This document shows positions 37,536 to 46,871 of a DNA stretch of 64,000 nucleotides, one piece after another (position 1 is the first letter of the stretch; each line of letters opens with the position of its first letter). Source of the stretch: Candidatus Omnitrophota bacterium (GTDB lineage Bacteria; Omnitrophota; Gorgyraeia; Velamenicoccales; Velamenicoccaceae); NCBI GenBank assembly GCA_020052645.1, contig JAGVOQ010000032.1, positions 1-64,000 on the forward strand, written 5' to 3'. The notes below the pieces were generated by a model. It was given only the letters and a program-made list of their open reading frames with translations, did no database searches and had not been told where the DNA came from. Position numbers and translations under genes: made by a program.

Positions 37536-38720
37536 ATGGTAAAAAAAGTGTATATAAAGACGTTCGGATGTCAGATGAACGTGCGGGATAGTGAGGTTGT
37601 TAAGGGCCTGCTTTTGGCCGAAGGTTATAAGCTTACAGACGATGAGAAAAAAGCGGATATTGTCCTTTTTAATACATGTTCTGTACGTCAGCATGCTGAA
37701 GATAAAGTTTGGAGCGCACTCGGCAATATCGGCCGAAGTCACAAGTCACAGGTCACAAGTCACAAGTTAAAAAAAATCGAAACCATTGACACGGGTAAGA
37801 AAGTTATCGGGATTATCGGTTGCATGGCGCAGAATTATAAAAAGAAAGTTTTTCAGCGCGCGCCGAATGTTGATTTTATCGTCGGACCGTCTGATATTAA
37901 TAAAATTCCTGATATAATTGAGAAAATCGTCCATCGTCCATCGTCCATCGTCCATCGGACTTTTTGTGAAGTGAATGATGTAAGGCCAGAGGAGATCTAT
38001 CACACAGGTTTTCGAGAGGATAAAAAACACGCGTATGTGGTGATCTCTGAAGGGTGCGATAATTACTGCACTTATTGTGTCGTGCCTTATGTGCGCGGGA
38101 GATTGCGTCATAGGCCTTTTAAGGAGATTTTGCGCGAGATCAGGGAAGCGGTTGACTGTGGGATTACGTGCATCACTCTGCTTGGCCAAAATGTTAACAG
38201 TTACCATGATGCAGGCAGGAATATTAATTTTGTTGGATTGTTAAGGGATATCGCCTGTGTTTGCGGGATAAAAGAGCTTACATTTCTTACATGTCATCCC
38301 AAAGATACGACAAAAGAGCTTTTTGAAGCGATACGAGATATCCCCGTGATTAAAAAGAGCCTGCATTTGCCTTTACAGTCTGGATCGGATAAAATTTTAA
38401 AACTCATGAATCGCGGGTATACGGCAAAAAGATATTTAGAGATTGTAGACCAGTATCGCTCGATTGTGTATAATGGGCAAATAAGCACGGATATTATTGT
38501 GGGTTTTCCGGGTGAAACAGAAGAAGATTTTAAAAAGACTTTTGAGTTATTTAGGGATATTTCTTTTAACGGCGCGTTTCTTTTTAAATATTCTCCACGT
38601 CCGAATACCCAAGCGATTGAGTTAAAGGATGACGTAGCGCTTGAAGTCAAAAAAAGAAGGCACGCAGAGCTTTTAAAGTTTCAAAGAGAAGTGTCAAAAA
38701 AGAAAGAAAATAGAAGATAG
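37536..38720 (+). CDS. miaB: tRNA-2-methylthio-N6-dimethylallyladenosine synthase
   Basis: YIKTFGCQMNVRDSEVVKGLL, SVRQHAEDKV, SEGCDNYCTYCVVPYVRGR, PLQSGSDKILKLMNRGYT. Confidence 0.95.
   Translation: MVKKVYIKTFGCQMNVRDSEVVKGLLLAEGYKLTDDEKKADIVLFNTCSVRQHAEDKVWSALGNIGRSHKSQVTSHKLKKIETIDTGKKVIGIIGCMAQNYKKKVFQRAPNVDFIVGPSDINKIPDIIEKIVHRPSSIVHRTFCEVNDVRPEEIYHTGFREDKKHAYVVISEGCDNYCTYCVVPYVRGRLRHRPFKEILREIREAVDCGITCITLLGQNVNSYHDAGRNINFVGLLRDIACVCGIKELTFLTCHPKDTTKELFEAIRDIPVIKKSLHLPLQSGSDKILKLMNRGYTAKRYLEIVDQYRSIVYNGQISTDIIVGFPGETEEDFKKTFELFRDISFNGAFLFKYSPRPNTQAIELKDDVALEVKKRRHAELLKFQREVSKKKENRR
37736..37763. repeat. 7-bp-period array A: AAGTCAC x4 (one variant unit)
   Basis: aagtcac aagtcac aggtcac aagtcac, inside miaB. 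Confidence 0.95.
37927..37954. repeat. 7-bp-period array B: TCGTCCA x4 (perfect)
   Basis: tcgtcca x4, inside miaB. Confidence 0.97.
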
Positions 38721-38768
38721 AAGGTAGAAAAGAGAAGATGGAAGATGGAAAATAGAAGATGGAAGTTG
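38706..38768. repeat. 7-bp-period array C: GAAGATR-type x9
   Basis: gaaaata gaagata gaaggta gaaaaga gaagatg gaagatg gaaaata gaagatg gaagttg. Confidence 0.93.
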
Positions 38769-39563
38769 GGTGTAGAAAACAGAACAAAATGCAGCGTGTT
38801 TTACATTTTATTTTTCTATTTTCTGTTCTCTATTTTCTATTCTCCTTTTTCATTCGCGCAGGAGCCGATGAAGCAGGCCAAGATCCTGTTTTTAAAACAC
38901 CAGTATTGGCAGACGATCCAGACATGTGCAATGCTTATGCGTGATCATTCGGATAATATTGAGCTTATGGCAGAGGCGAGTTATTTTACAGGCGCCAGCT
39001 ATGCCAACTTATTCGATTTTTTGATTGCTAAGAAGAATTTTAAGGAAGTTGTCGAGAAATATAAAGGTTCTTCTTATTATGAAGATGCCTATATCGGTTT
39101 GGGAGAGGTTGAGTTTTTACTCGAGAATTATAAAGAGGCCTTAAGGATCTATGTGGAATTTTGTAATGCGAATCCATCTTTAAAGCGCATGGCCACGTTG
39201 TATTTTCGATTAGCTGAGGTCAATTTAAAGCTTGGGAATAAGGATGAATATAAAAAGTATCTTAAATTGCTTAAAACTGAATTTCCTAAGTCTTTTGAAG
39301 CCAGAGATGCTTCGCGCCTTGTAGAAGCGGATAGTTTTTATACGGTGCAGGTAGGGGCTTTCACGAATTATGAAAATGCCGAAAAATTTATAACAGATTT
39401 GAAAGCTAAAGGTTACGAGGTATATTCGGTTCTTTGTTTGCTGGCGGATAAAAAACTTTGCCGTATCCGTATCGGTCGATTTAAAACATCCCAAGAAGCT
39501 GAAGAATTGAAACAAAAGCTAGAAACAGAAGGTTATTTTGCGAAAGTTTTTCCTTTTGAATGA
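38745..39563 (+). CDS. Exported TPR-like protein with C-terminal SPOR domain
   Basis: Signal peptide FYILFFYFLFSIFYSPFSFAQEP; TPR-like middle; FYTVQVGAFTNYENAEKFITDLKAKGYEVY...RIRIGRFKTSQEAEELKQKLETEGYFAKV. Start codon uncertain. Confidence 0.8.
   Translation: MENRRWKLGVENRTKCSVFYILFFYFLFSIFYSPFSFAQEPMKQAKILFLKHQYWQTIQTCAMLMRDHSDNIELMAEASYFTGASYANLFDFLIAKKNFKEVVEKYKGSSYYEDAYIGLGEVEFLLENYKEALRIYVEFCNANPSLKRMATLYFRLAEVNLKLGNKDEYKKYLKLLKTEFPKSFEARDASRLVEADSFYTVQVGAFTNYENAEKFITDLKAKGYEVYSVLCLLADKKLCRIRIGRFKTSQEAEELKQKLETEGYFAKVFPFE
38811..38845. repeat. 7-bp-period array D: ATTTTCT-type x5, inverted relative to array C
   Basis: tttttct attttct gttctct attttct attctcc. Confidence 0.88.
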
Positions 39564-39593
39564 TGTTAGGCAGCACTTATTTTCCATTTATAA

Positions 39594-40529
39594 ATGAAAT
39601 CATCTCAACAAAAAGTCATAGGTATTGTTGGCCCTACTGGGGTTGGCAAGACTGAACTCGGCTTAAAACTCTCCAAGATTATCCCCGTTGAATTCATCTC
39701 CGCAGATTCCATGCAGATCTATAAAGGCATGGATATCATAACGGACAAATTGCCACGAGATGTGCAGAAGAGTTTTCCGACCCATCTGGTGGATGTTGTT
39801 GCACCGACTAAAGTTTTCAATGTGGCTGATTTTTGTTTGAAAGCGAAGAATGCTGTTGAGGAGATTTTAAAAAATGGGAAATATCCTGTCCTTATCGGTG
39901 GCACAGGGTTGTATGTTAACAGTTTCTTGTATGGGATTTTTGAAGGTGTGACTAAGGATGAGGATTTAAGGAAAAGATTGGAGGCAGAGTCGCTTAGAGA
40001 TGGCCAGGAGGCGTTTTATAGGCGCTTAAAAGATATTGATCCTGAAGCAGCGCTCAAGATCAATCCTCATGATAAAAAGCGTGTTGTTCGCGCCTTGGAA
40101 GTGTTCGAGCTGACAAAAAATAAGATCTCCTCATTACAAAAAAAGCGCCATGGATTAGTGGATGAATATAAGGTATACCTTTTTGGCCTTAGGCGCTCAA
40201 GACAAGAGCTTTACAGGCGCATTGACCAGCGTGTTGATTTTATGGTGAATGCGGGTTTATTGGATGAAGTGCGCTGCCTTTTAAAAAAGAAGTTAAGCCG
40301 TACGGCCAGCATGTGCATTGGGATCAGGGAAATGGAAGAGGTTTTGAAGGGAGGAACGTCTCTCGATGAAGCTGTTTTATTAATGAAGAGAAATTCCCGT
40401 CATTTCGCCAAGCGTCAGTTAACCTGGTTTAATAAAAATAAAGATATTGAGTGGTTTGACATAGAAGAGGGTCAGGATTTATCCGGGTTTGCAAAAACGA
40501 TATTTAAAAAGGTCAGTTCAACGAGTTGA
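39594..40529 (+). CDS. miaA: tRNA dimethylallyltransferase
   Basis: [53 protein letters not shown]. Confidence 0.95.
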   Translation: MKSSQQKVIGIVGPTGVGKTELGLKLSKIIPVEFISADSMQIYKGMDIITDKLPRDVQKSFPTHLVDVVAPTKVFNVADFCLKAKNAVEEILKNGKYPVLIGGTGLYVNSFLYGIFEGVTKDEDLRKRLEAESLRDGQEAFYRRLKDIDPEAALKINPHDKKRVVRALEVFELTKNKISSLQKKRHGLVDEYKVYLFGLRRSRQELYRRIDQRVDFMVNAGLLDEVRCLLKKKLSRTASMCIGIREMEEVLKGGTSLDEAVLLMKRNSRHFAKRQLTWFNKNKDIEWFDIEEGQDLSGFAKTIFKKVSSTS

Positions 40530-40552
40530 CGAGTTTTACGAGTTCGACGAGC
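40520..40552. repeat. Short tandem array E, ACGAG core with 8-9 bp period
   Basis: ACGAG at 40521, 40529, 40538, 40547; spans the miaA stop. Confidence 0.75.
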
Positions 40553-40594
40553 TATAATTAAAAAAGAATGAGCTTGGTTTTTATTAGAGCGCAT

Positions 40595-40737
40595 GTTGAT
40601 TTTAGGCAAAGCAGGTTTTGAGCTCAAAGGAATCCCGACATTGTCGGGACAGCGAGGATGTCTGAGGTCCGACATTCAGTCGGACCGAGTTCCGCAGCTG
40701 CTGAAGCTCAAAAGATCTTTGACGTTAAGAAATCAAC
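40595..40737 (+). ncRNA. Candidate structured RNA between miaA and hflX
   Basis: Nested stems: 40595-40602/40730-40737; 40607-40611/40717-40721; 40616-40624/40705-40713; enclosing hairpins 40633-40649 and 40667-40685. Confidence 0.45.
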
Positions 40738-40768
40738 CTAAGCGATAAAAAACCAAGAGAAAGAGAGC

Positions 40769-42013
40769 ATGGAACGCACCTTATTGGTAACAGTAAAGTT
40801 GGAATACGATAAAACAACTTGGGATGTGGTTGAGCGCGAGCAGGAACTCCGCGAGCTTGCAAAGACCGCAGGTGCTCTTGTTGTGGCTGAAGAAATTTGT
40901 CAGCGTCAGGACGTGATGTCAGATCTCTATATAGGTAAGGGCAAGGCTGAAGAACTGGCGGCGCTTGTTTTTGAAAAAAGAGCCGCGTGTGTCATATTTA
41001 ATAATGATCTTAGCGGTACCCAGCATAGAAATCTTGAGAAGGTGTTAGAAACTAAAGTGATTGATCGCACGCAGTTGATCCTGGATATTTTTGCCAGGCG
41101 CGCCAAAAGCCCTGAAGGTAAGTCTCAGGTGGAATTGGCTCAACTGGAGTATCAACTGCCGCGCTTGAGCGGCAAAGGTGTTGAGCTGTCACGCTTGGGT
41201 GGTGGTATCGGAACGCGTGGGCCAGGAGAACAAAAGCTTGAGATTGACAGGCGCAGTATCCGTGAACGGATACTGAGGCTTAAAAAAGATTTAAAAGATT
41301 TAGAACGCCGCCGGGCCACGGCCAGAGCTCAAAGGGGTGAATTTTCCCTGCCGACCGTTGTGTTCGTTGGATATACCAGCGCCGGTAAATCTACTCTTTT
41401 TAATACGCTAACTAAGAGCCATCAAACGGTTTCCAAAGGGTTGTTTACGACTCTTGATCCTTTGACCCGATCTTTGGCGTTGCCAAATAATCAAAAAGTT
41501 ATTTTATTAGACACTGTCGGGTTTATTCGGGAATTGCCCCATCATTTGATCGAAGCATTTAAAGCTACCCTGGAAGAGGTGGTTGAAGCCGACCTACTTG
41601 TTCACGTTATAGATGTCAGCGCTCCAAAAGTCCAGGGGCGCTATGATTCGGTCAAGGCTGTTTTAAAAGAATTAGGGGCGGATGAAAAGAAGACGATTCT
41701 TGCTCTTAATAAGATCGATCTTTGTGAAGATAAGGAAGGTTTTTTAAGATGTGAAAAAGAAAATGATGAAAGCGTCGCTATATCCGCGCTTAAAGGAGAG
41801 AATCTTGATAAGCTTCTTACGAAAATCGAAACCATGCTTGCTTCGTACGTGGCCGATGTGATCTTAGAGATTCCGATAAAGAATCGAAAATTGGTAGATT
41901 ACATTTATCGGGAGGGCAAAGTGAAAGATATCCGCTATACGGAAAAGTTTATTCATGTTGAGGCGAAATTACCTGCTACAACGGCAAAAAAATTAAAGGA
42001 GTATTGTAAATAG
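40769..42013 (+). CDS. hflX: GTPase HflX
   Basis: [67 protein letters not shown]. Confidence 0.96.
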   Translation: MERTLLVTVKLEYDKTTWDVVEREQELRELAKTAGALVVAEEICQRQDVMSDLYIGKGKAEELAALVFEKRAACVIFNNDLSGTQHRNLEKVLETKVIDRTQLILDIFARRAKSPEGKSQVELAQLEYQLPRLSGKGVELSRLGGGIGTRGPGEQKLEIDRRSIRERILRLKKDLKDLERRRATARAQRGEFSLPTVVFVGYTSAGKSTLFNTLTKSHQTVSKGLFTTLDPLTRSLALPNNQKVILLDTVGFIRELPHHLIEAFKATLEEVVEADLLVHVIDVSAPKVQGRYDSVKAVLKELGADEKKTILALNKIDLCEDKEGFLRCEKENDESVAISALKGENLDKLLTKIETMLASYVADVILEIPIKNRKLVDYIYREGKVKDIRYTEKFIHVEAKLPATTAKKLKEYCK

Positions 42014-42264
42014 ACTATAGTTAAGAGAAGTTAAAATATCATCCGAACTTGTTTTTCTTATAAACTAATTGCAATGAGATGACTTAATTATTTTAATTAA
42101 ATCATTTGACAAATATAGTTATATATGTTAAATTTTAATTGAGGCGCAGAAGGCGCCGAAATTATCCCGCAGAGTACCGTAAAAATATTCTGCATCGCAT
42201 AGCCGGTCAGGAAATTTTTCGATAGTTTACGAGGCGGGGATCGCTCCTTAAATTGGGAGCACTT

Positions 42265-42534
42265 ATGAAAAAGAAGCCTATTAAGATCAGCCCGAAAGAC
42301 CCGGTCTATGCTATAGGCATTGTCAGTAAACTTTTGCAAATGCCTGAATGGACGCTGCGCTCTTTAGAAAAAGAGGGGCTTGTGCGTCCCAAGAGGGCTA
42401 ATAAAAAGATCAGGTTTTATTCGATGGAAGATATAAAGAAAATTGAGCATATTCAATATCTCATGGATGAAAAAGGAGTTAATGTTCATGGGATCAGGGT
42501 TATTTATGAAATGAAGCAAACTTTTTGGAAATAA
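42265..42534 (+). CDS. hspR: MerR-family regulator, HspR-like
   Basis: AIGIVSKLLQMPEWTLRSLEKEGLVRPKRANKKIRFYSMEDIKKIEHIQYL; immediately upstream of clpB. ATG at 42265 preferred over TTG 42253. Confidence 0.75.
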   Translation: MKKKPIKISPKDPVYAIGIVSKLLQMPEWTLRSLEKEGLVRPKRANKKIRFYSMEDIKKIEHIQYLMDEKGVNVHGIRVIYEMKQTFWK

Positions 42535-42552
42535 AATTTTTTTATCCATTTC

Positions 42553-42579
42553 TTAGCGCTCGTCTTCATTGAGTGCTAA
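42553..42579. promoter_or_regulatory. CIRCE operator upstream of clpB
   Basis: TTAGCGCTC-N9-GAGTGCTAA, one mismatch to TTAGCACTC-N9-GAGTGCTAA. Confidence 0.93.
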
Positions 42580-42603
42580 ATGTGAATTAAAAGTGAGGCA
42601 TAC

Positions 42604-45174
42604 ATGAAACTTGATAAGTTAACCGTAAAATCGCGAGAAGCGTTGGAACAGGCTCTTGTTTTGGCCAAACAATACGGACATCAGCAGGTTGATAATCCGC
42701 ATGTTCTCTTAAGCTTATTCCGCCAAGTTGATGGCGTGGTTCCACTTTTGTTAGATAAGGTAAAACTCCCTGTTTTTTCGCTCATCAAAAAAGTAGAAGG
42801 TGACCTTGAGGGCGTTTATCAGGTGCATGGCGCACGTGGTGAGGCGCATTTTTCAAATAACTTGAATCAGGTTTTGGCTCAGGCAGAAAATTATATGAAA
42901 GAAATGGGGGATAGCTTTGTTTCAGTTGAGCATTTGTTTTTAGCGTTGTTGGATAATTATGAACTCTTAAAAAAAGAGTTTCGCGCGCAGGGAATTGTTA
43001 AAGAAAATGTCTTAGATGTTTTAAAAGAAATCCGGGGGAGTCAGCGTATAACAGATGAGAATCCTGAAGATAAATTCCAACCTTTGGAAAAGTATGGACG
43101 CGATTTGACTGAGTTGGCGAATCGTGGAAAACTCGATCCTGTGATCGGCAGGGATGAAGAGATTCGGCGTTTGACTCAGGTGCTTTCTCGAAGGACAAAA
43201 AACAATCCGGTTTTAATTGGAGATCCTGGCGTTGGAAAAACAGCTATTGTGGAAGGTCTGGCTCAGCGCATGGCTTCAGGTGATGTCCCTAGCAGCTTGA
43301 AAGATAAGAAACTGATTGTTTTGGATATCGCATCAGTTGTTGCGGGTTCAAAATTTAGGGGAGAGTTTGAAGACCGGTTAAAAGCTATTTTAAAAGAAAT
43401 ACAATCCAAAGAAGGACAGGTTATTATTTTTATCGATGAGCTTCACACAATTGTCGGGGCGGGCGCGGCCGAAGGCGCGATGGATGCCTCTAATATTTTA
43501 AAGCCTGCGTTAGCGCGCGGAGAGCTGCATTGCATCGGCGCGACAACACTCGACGAATACCGTAAACATATAGAAAAAGACAAGGCCCTTGAGCGAAGGT
43601 TTCAGCCGATTACGATTGGGGAGCCGTCGTTAGAAGATACCATCGCGATTTTGCGAGGGCTTAAAGAAAGATACGAGGTGCATCACGGGGTGCGCATTAA
43701 GGATTCGGCGATTATCGCCGCTGCGACGTTATCTCAGAGGTATATCACGGAGAGATTTTTACCCGACAAAGCGATTGATTTGATCGATGAAGCGGCTTCC
43801 GGAATACGCATGGAAATCGATAGCTTACCCCAGGAGCTTGACGAAGTGAAGCGCCGTATTTTGCAATTAGAGATTGAGCGCCAGGCCTTAAAAAAAGAAA
43901 AAGACGAACATTCAAAAGGCCGACTTTTAAAGATTGAAAAAGAACTCGAAGGTCTAAAGAGAGAAAATGAGGAATTGACCAAACACTGGGATAAAGAAAA
44001 AGAAGCTATTTCTAAGATTCGATCCATTAAGCATAAGATGGATGAAGCCAAATTAGAAGAAAAAAAGGCAGAGCGAAACGGCGATTTGGATAGAGTGGCT
44101 GAAATCCGTTATGGCGTGCTTTCGGAGCTTTCTAAGAATATCGAGCAAGCGAATCAGGAACTCATCCACTTACAGAAAGAAAAAGCCATGCTTAAAGAAG
44201 AAGTGGATGAGGAGGATATTGCGAATGTTGTCTCAAGATGGACACGGATCCCTCTTTCAAAACTTCTTGAGGGAGAGACAGAAAAACTGATCCATATGGA
44301 AGAGCGCTTAAGAGAGCACGTTATAGGTCAGGATGAAGCGCTTGGATTGGTTTCTAATTGTATTCGGCGTGCTAGGACGGGCTTGAGTGATCAAAACAGG
44401 CCTTTGGGGTCATTCATTTTTATTGGCCCTACGGGTGTTGGTAAGACAGAACTCGCAAAAAGCCTGGCCTGGTTTTTATTTGATGATGAGAATGCGCTCG
44501 TCCGTATCGATATGTCGGAATATATGGAGAAACATTCTGTGTCACGCCTGATTGGCGCGCCGCCGGGATATGTGGGATACGAGGAAGGCGGCCAGCTGAG
44601 CGAACGGGTACGGCGCAGGCCCTATAGCGTTGTTCTGTTTGATGAGATCGAAAAGGCCCATCCAGACGTTTTTAATGTATTGCTACAGATATTAGATGAC
44701 GGCCGCTTGACAGATGGCCAGGGCCGGGTGGTTAATTTTAAAAATACTTTAGTTATTATGACGTCTAATATTGGAACAGAGCTCGTCATTTCCGGGGACG
44801 ATAAAAATAAGACCAAAGATGCAATTTTTGATAAGCTTAAATCCTATTTTAGGCCAGAATTTTTAAATAGAGTGGATGAAGTTGTTGTTTTTCGTACTTT
44901 GGCAGAGAATGATATTTTGCGCATCGTAGATATTCAATTAAATGTTCTGCAAAAAAGACTTGAAGACAAACACATTTTGATTTCTGTTTCTAAAGATGCT
45001 AAACTGTACCTTTCTCAACAGGGGTTTGATCCTGTTTATGGGGCAAGACCCTTGAAACGAGTCATTCAGAAGATGGTTCAGGATCCTATTGCCTCAGGAC
45101 TTCTTAGAGGTGATTTTAAAGAGAACAAAAAGATTTCTATCAGTTTAGGAAAGAACGGTTTAGAACTTAAATAA
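42604..45174 (+). CDS. clpB: ATP-dependent chaperone ClpB
   Basis: Two AAA modules ([36 protein letters not shown]), Clp-N repeats, coiled-coil middle domain. Confidence 0.96.
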   Translation: MKLDKLTVKSREALEQALVLAKQYGHQQVDNPHVLLSLFRQVDGVVPLLLDKVKLPVFSLIKKVEGDLEGVYQVHGARGEAHFSNNLNQVLAQAENYMKEMGDSFVSVEHLFLALLDNYELLKKEFRAQGIVKENVLDVLKEIRGSQRITDENPEDKFQPLEKYGRDLTELANRGKLDPVIGRDEEIRRLTQVLSRRTKNNPVLIGDPGVGKTAIVEGLAQRMASGDVPSSLKDKKLIVLDIASVVAGSKFRGEFEDRLKAILKEIQSKEGQVIIFIDELHTIVGAGAAEGAMDASNILKPALARGELHCIGATTLDEYRKHIEKDKALERRFQPITIGEPSLEDTIAILRGLKERYEVHHGVRIKDSAIIAAATLSQRYITERFLPDKAIDLIDEAASGIRMEIDSLPQELDEVKRRILQLEIERQALKKEKDEHSKGRLLKIEKELEGLKRENEELTKHWDKEKEAISKIRSIKHKMDEAKLEEKKAERNGDLDRVAEIRYGVLSELSKNIEQANQELIHLQKEKAMLKEEVDEEDIANVVSRWTRIPLSKLLEGETEKLIHMEERLREHVIGQDEALGLVSNCIRRARTGLSDQNRPLGSFIFIGPTGVGKTELAKSLAWFLFDDENALVRIDMSEYMEKHSVSRLIGAPPGYVGYEEGGQLSERVRRRPYSVVLFDEIEKAHPDVFNVLLQILDDGRLTDGQGRVVNFKNTLVIMTSNIGTELVISGDDKNKTKDAIFDKLKSYFRPEFLNRVDEVVVFRTLAENDILRIVDIQLNVLQKRLEDKHILISVSKDAKLYLSQQGFDPVYGARPLKRVIQKMVQDPIASGLLRGDFKENKKISISLGKNGLELK

Positions 45175-45679
45175 GGAAAAGAAACTCATTATAGGCAAAT
45201 ATTGAATTATTCCTTGTTTAACCCAAAAAGGGTAGTCCTACCGCAGAAAGCGCACCTTTCCTATACGGAAAGGAAAGTGCGTCACTACTGTGACGGCATA
45301 CACCGCAGAAAGCGGTGTACTTGCCTCTCAATTTAGGCAAGGTACCAGCCTCTCCATAAAGGCCGGGTATGGAAAGGTTCCATATAAGGGTAGGGACTAA
45401 ACGCTTGAAAATATTCTTACCAGGGCAATCCGGAAGAATATTTTTTACGCAAACTGCGGAGTTGATTTTGTAATCCAGAAGGGATAGTCCTTCCTGGTTC
45501 CACATAAAGGAAGGGACTAAGGAAAAAGTACCATTGTATAGGCAAAATGATCCTTTGTCTGAACGCTTGAAAATCTTCCTCGCCCAGCATAGCGGGCAGG
45601 GAACATTTTCTACGCAGACTTTAGGATTAACTTTGTAGGGAAAAGAAACTCATTATAGGCAAAGTTAAGAGAGGAGAAT
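45175..45679 (+). repeat. Structured intergenic repeat block (two element copies) between clpB and hpf
   Basis: Direct repeat GGAAAAGAAACTCATTATAGGCAAA near both ends; hairpins TACACCGC-AGAAA-GCGGTGTA and CTTGCCT-CTCAATTT-AGGCAAG; 27-mer (45216-45242) repeated at 47505-47531. Confidence 0.75.
45627..45668 (+). promoter_or_regulatory. 5'UTR stem TTAACTTTG(45627-45635)/CAAAGTTAA(45660-45668) before the hpf SD
   Basis: 9/9 complementary; two base pairs changed in compensatory fashion relative to the DUF362 copy. Confidence 0.55.
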
Positions 45680-46003
45680 ATGAAGACGACATTTTCAACG
45701 AGGCATTTGGAAGATAATGATATTTTTAAGAATCACTTTGAAGAAAAAGCTTTGAAATTAGGAAAACATTTAGAGAGGTTTCATGGGGATTTGGTTTTTC
45801 TCCATGGAACATTAGAGAAGAATCCTCATAGGGAAGAATTCTATGCGACTTTAAGCTTATTTTTACCAACGATTGCTTTGCATTGTCGTGAGGCCGGAGA
45901 GGATTTTTCTTCAGCCATCAATCTTGCTTTTTTAGATATGGGGCGTCAGATTGAAAAACATAAGTCTAAGTTGATCAGGGAGAAGAGACGTAGGCCACGT
46001 TAG
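45680..46003 (+). CDS. hpf: HPF/RaiA-family ribosome-associated protein
   Basis: FSTRHLEDNDIFKNHFEEKALKLGKHLERFHGDLVFLHGTLE; chaperone-region context. Confidence 0.7.
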   Translation: MKTTFSTRHLEDNDIFKNHFEEKALKLGKHLERFHGDLVFLHGTLEKNPHREEFYATLSLFLPTIALHCREAGEDFSSAINLAFLDMGRQIEKHKSKLIREKRRRPR

Positions 46004-46050
46004 TTTCTGCAGTTATTGACAAAAAATAGGAATGTGATAACATTATGACT

Positions 46051-46077
46051 TTGGCAATCAGGCTATATGAGTGCTAA
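46051..46077. promoter_or_regulatory. CIRCE-like operator upstream of hrcA
   Basis: TTGGCAATC-N9-GAGTGCTAA: right arm perfect, left arm 7/9; TTGACA at 46016-46021 upstream. Confidence 0.8.
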
Positions 46078-46100
46078 GGAGTATTCTTTAAGGAGAAATA

Positions 46101-46841
46101 ATGGCGCGTTCAGCTGACCATGAAGAACGGAGAAAGAGGATCTTGGAAGTAACGATTGAGCTTTATTTGAACTCGGCTCAGCCTGTTTCTTCTGATTCTT
46201 TGCTTAAGAGCCGTAAGATAGGCTTAAGCTCTGCCAGCGTGCGCAATGTTTTTTCGGAACTGGAAGAACTAGGGTTGTTGACGCATCCTCATACATCGGC
46301 CGGAAGAATTCCAACGGATGAGGGGTATCGATTTTATCTCAATGTGCTGATGGAGAAGAAAAGGCTTAAAAAAGATGAGGGTGATTTTATCGATAAGATT
46401 TATGAATTAAAAGTCAACGAGTTGGATGATTTGTTATTTGAAACATCCAAGCTTATGTCTGATTTTACGCATTATGCCAGTATTGTTTATTTAGATGATG
46501 ATGACAAGACGTATTTTCAGGGCTTGCGGTATATTTTGGAGCATCCGGAGTTTAAAGATGTTCAGAGGGCTCATGAAGTATTGGAAGCGCTGGAAACCCG
46601 TGCAGAGCTCTTGGATCTGGTTAAGCAGAGTTTTTCTGATCGAACACACGTTTATATCGGAAAAGAAAGTCATTGTTCGCAAATGGAATATTGTTCGGTC
46701 GTTGTTTCAAAATACAGTTCTGCCGATAAAAAAGACGGTCGCCTGGCTTTGATAGGCCCTAAGAGAATGGCCTATGATAAAGTGATCCCTTTGATGGATT
46801 ACATCGCGCAAGTGATGCAGGACAATATTGAGAAATATTGA
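46101..46841 (+). CDS. hrcA: Heat-inducible transcription repressor HrcA (short form)
   Basis: N-terminal wHTH with LGLLTHPHTSAGRIPTDEGYRFYLNVLM; C-terminal LALIGPKRMAYDKVIPLMDYIA; precedes grpE-dnaK-dnaJ. Confidence 0.92.
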   Translation: MARSADHEERRKRILEVTIELYLNSAQPVSSDSLLKSRKIGLSSASVRNVFSELEELGLLTHPHTSAGRIPTDEGYRFYLNVLMEKKRLKKDEGDFIDKIYELKVNELDDLLFETSKLMSDFTHYASIVYLDDDDKTYFQGLRYILEHPEFKDVQRAHEVLEALETRAELLDLVKQSFSDRTHVYIGKESHCSQMEYCSVVVSKYSSADKKDGRLALIGPKRMAYDKVIPLMDYIAQVMQDNIEKY

Positions 46842-46871
46842 TTTACGTTTAAAAAGGTAAGTTTTAAAAAG

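Noticed and set aside
37736-37954. Possible CRISPR arrays in miaB
   Set aside because: Units are 7 bp, adjacent, with no spacers and no cas genes in the window.
45218-45505. 95-aa minus-strand ORF
   Set aside because: It lies entirely in the hairpin-rich repeat block and shows no recognisable domain; treated as spurious.
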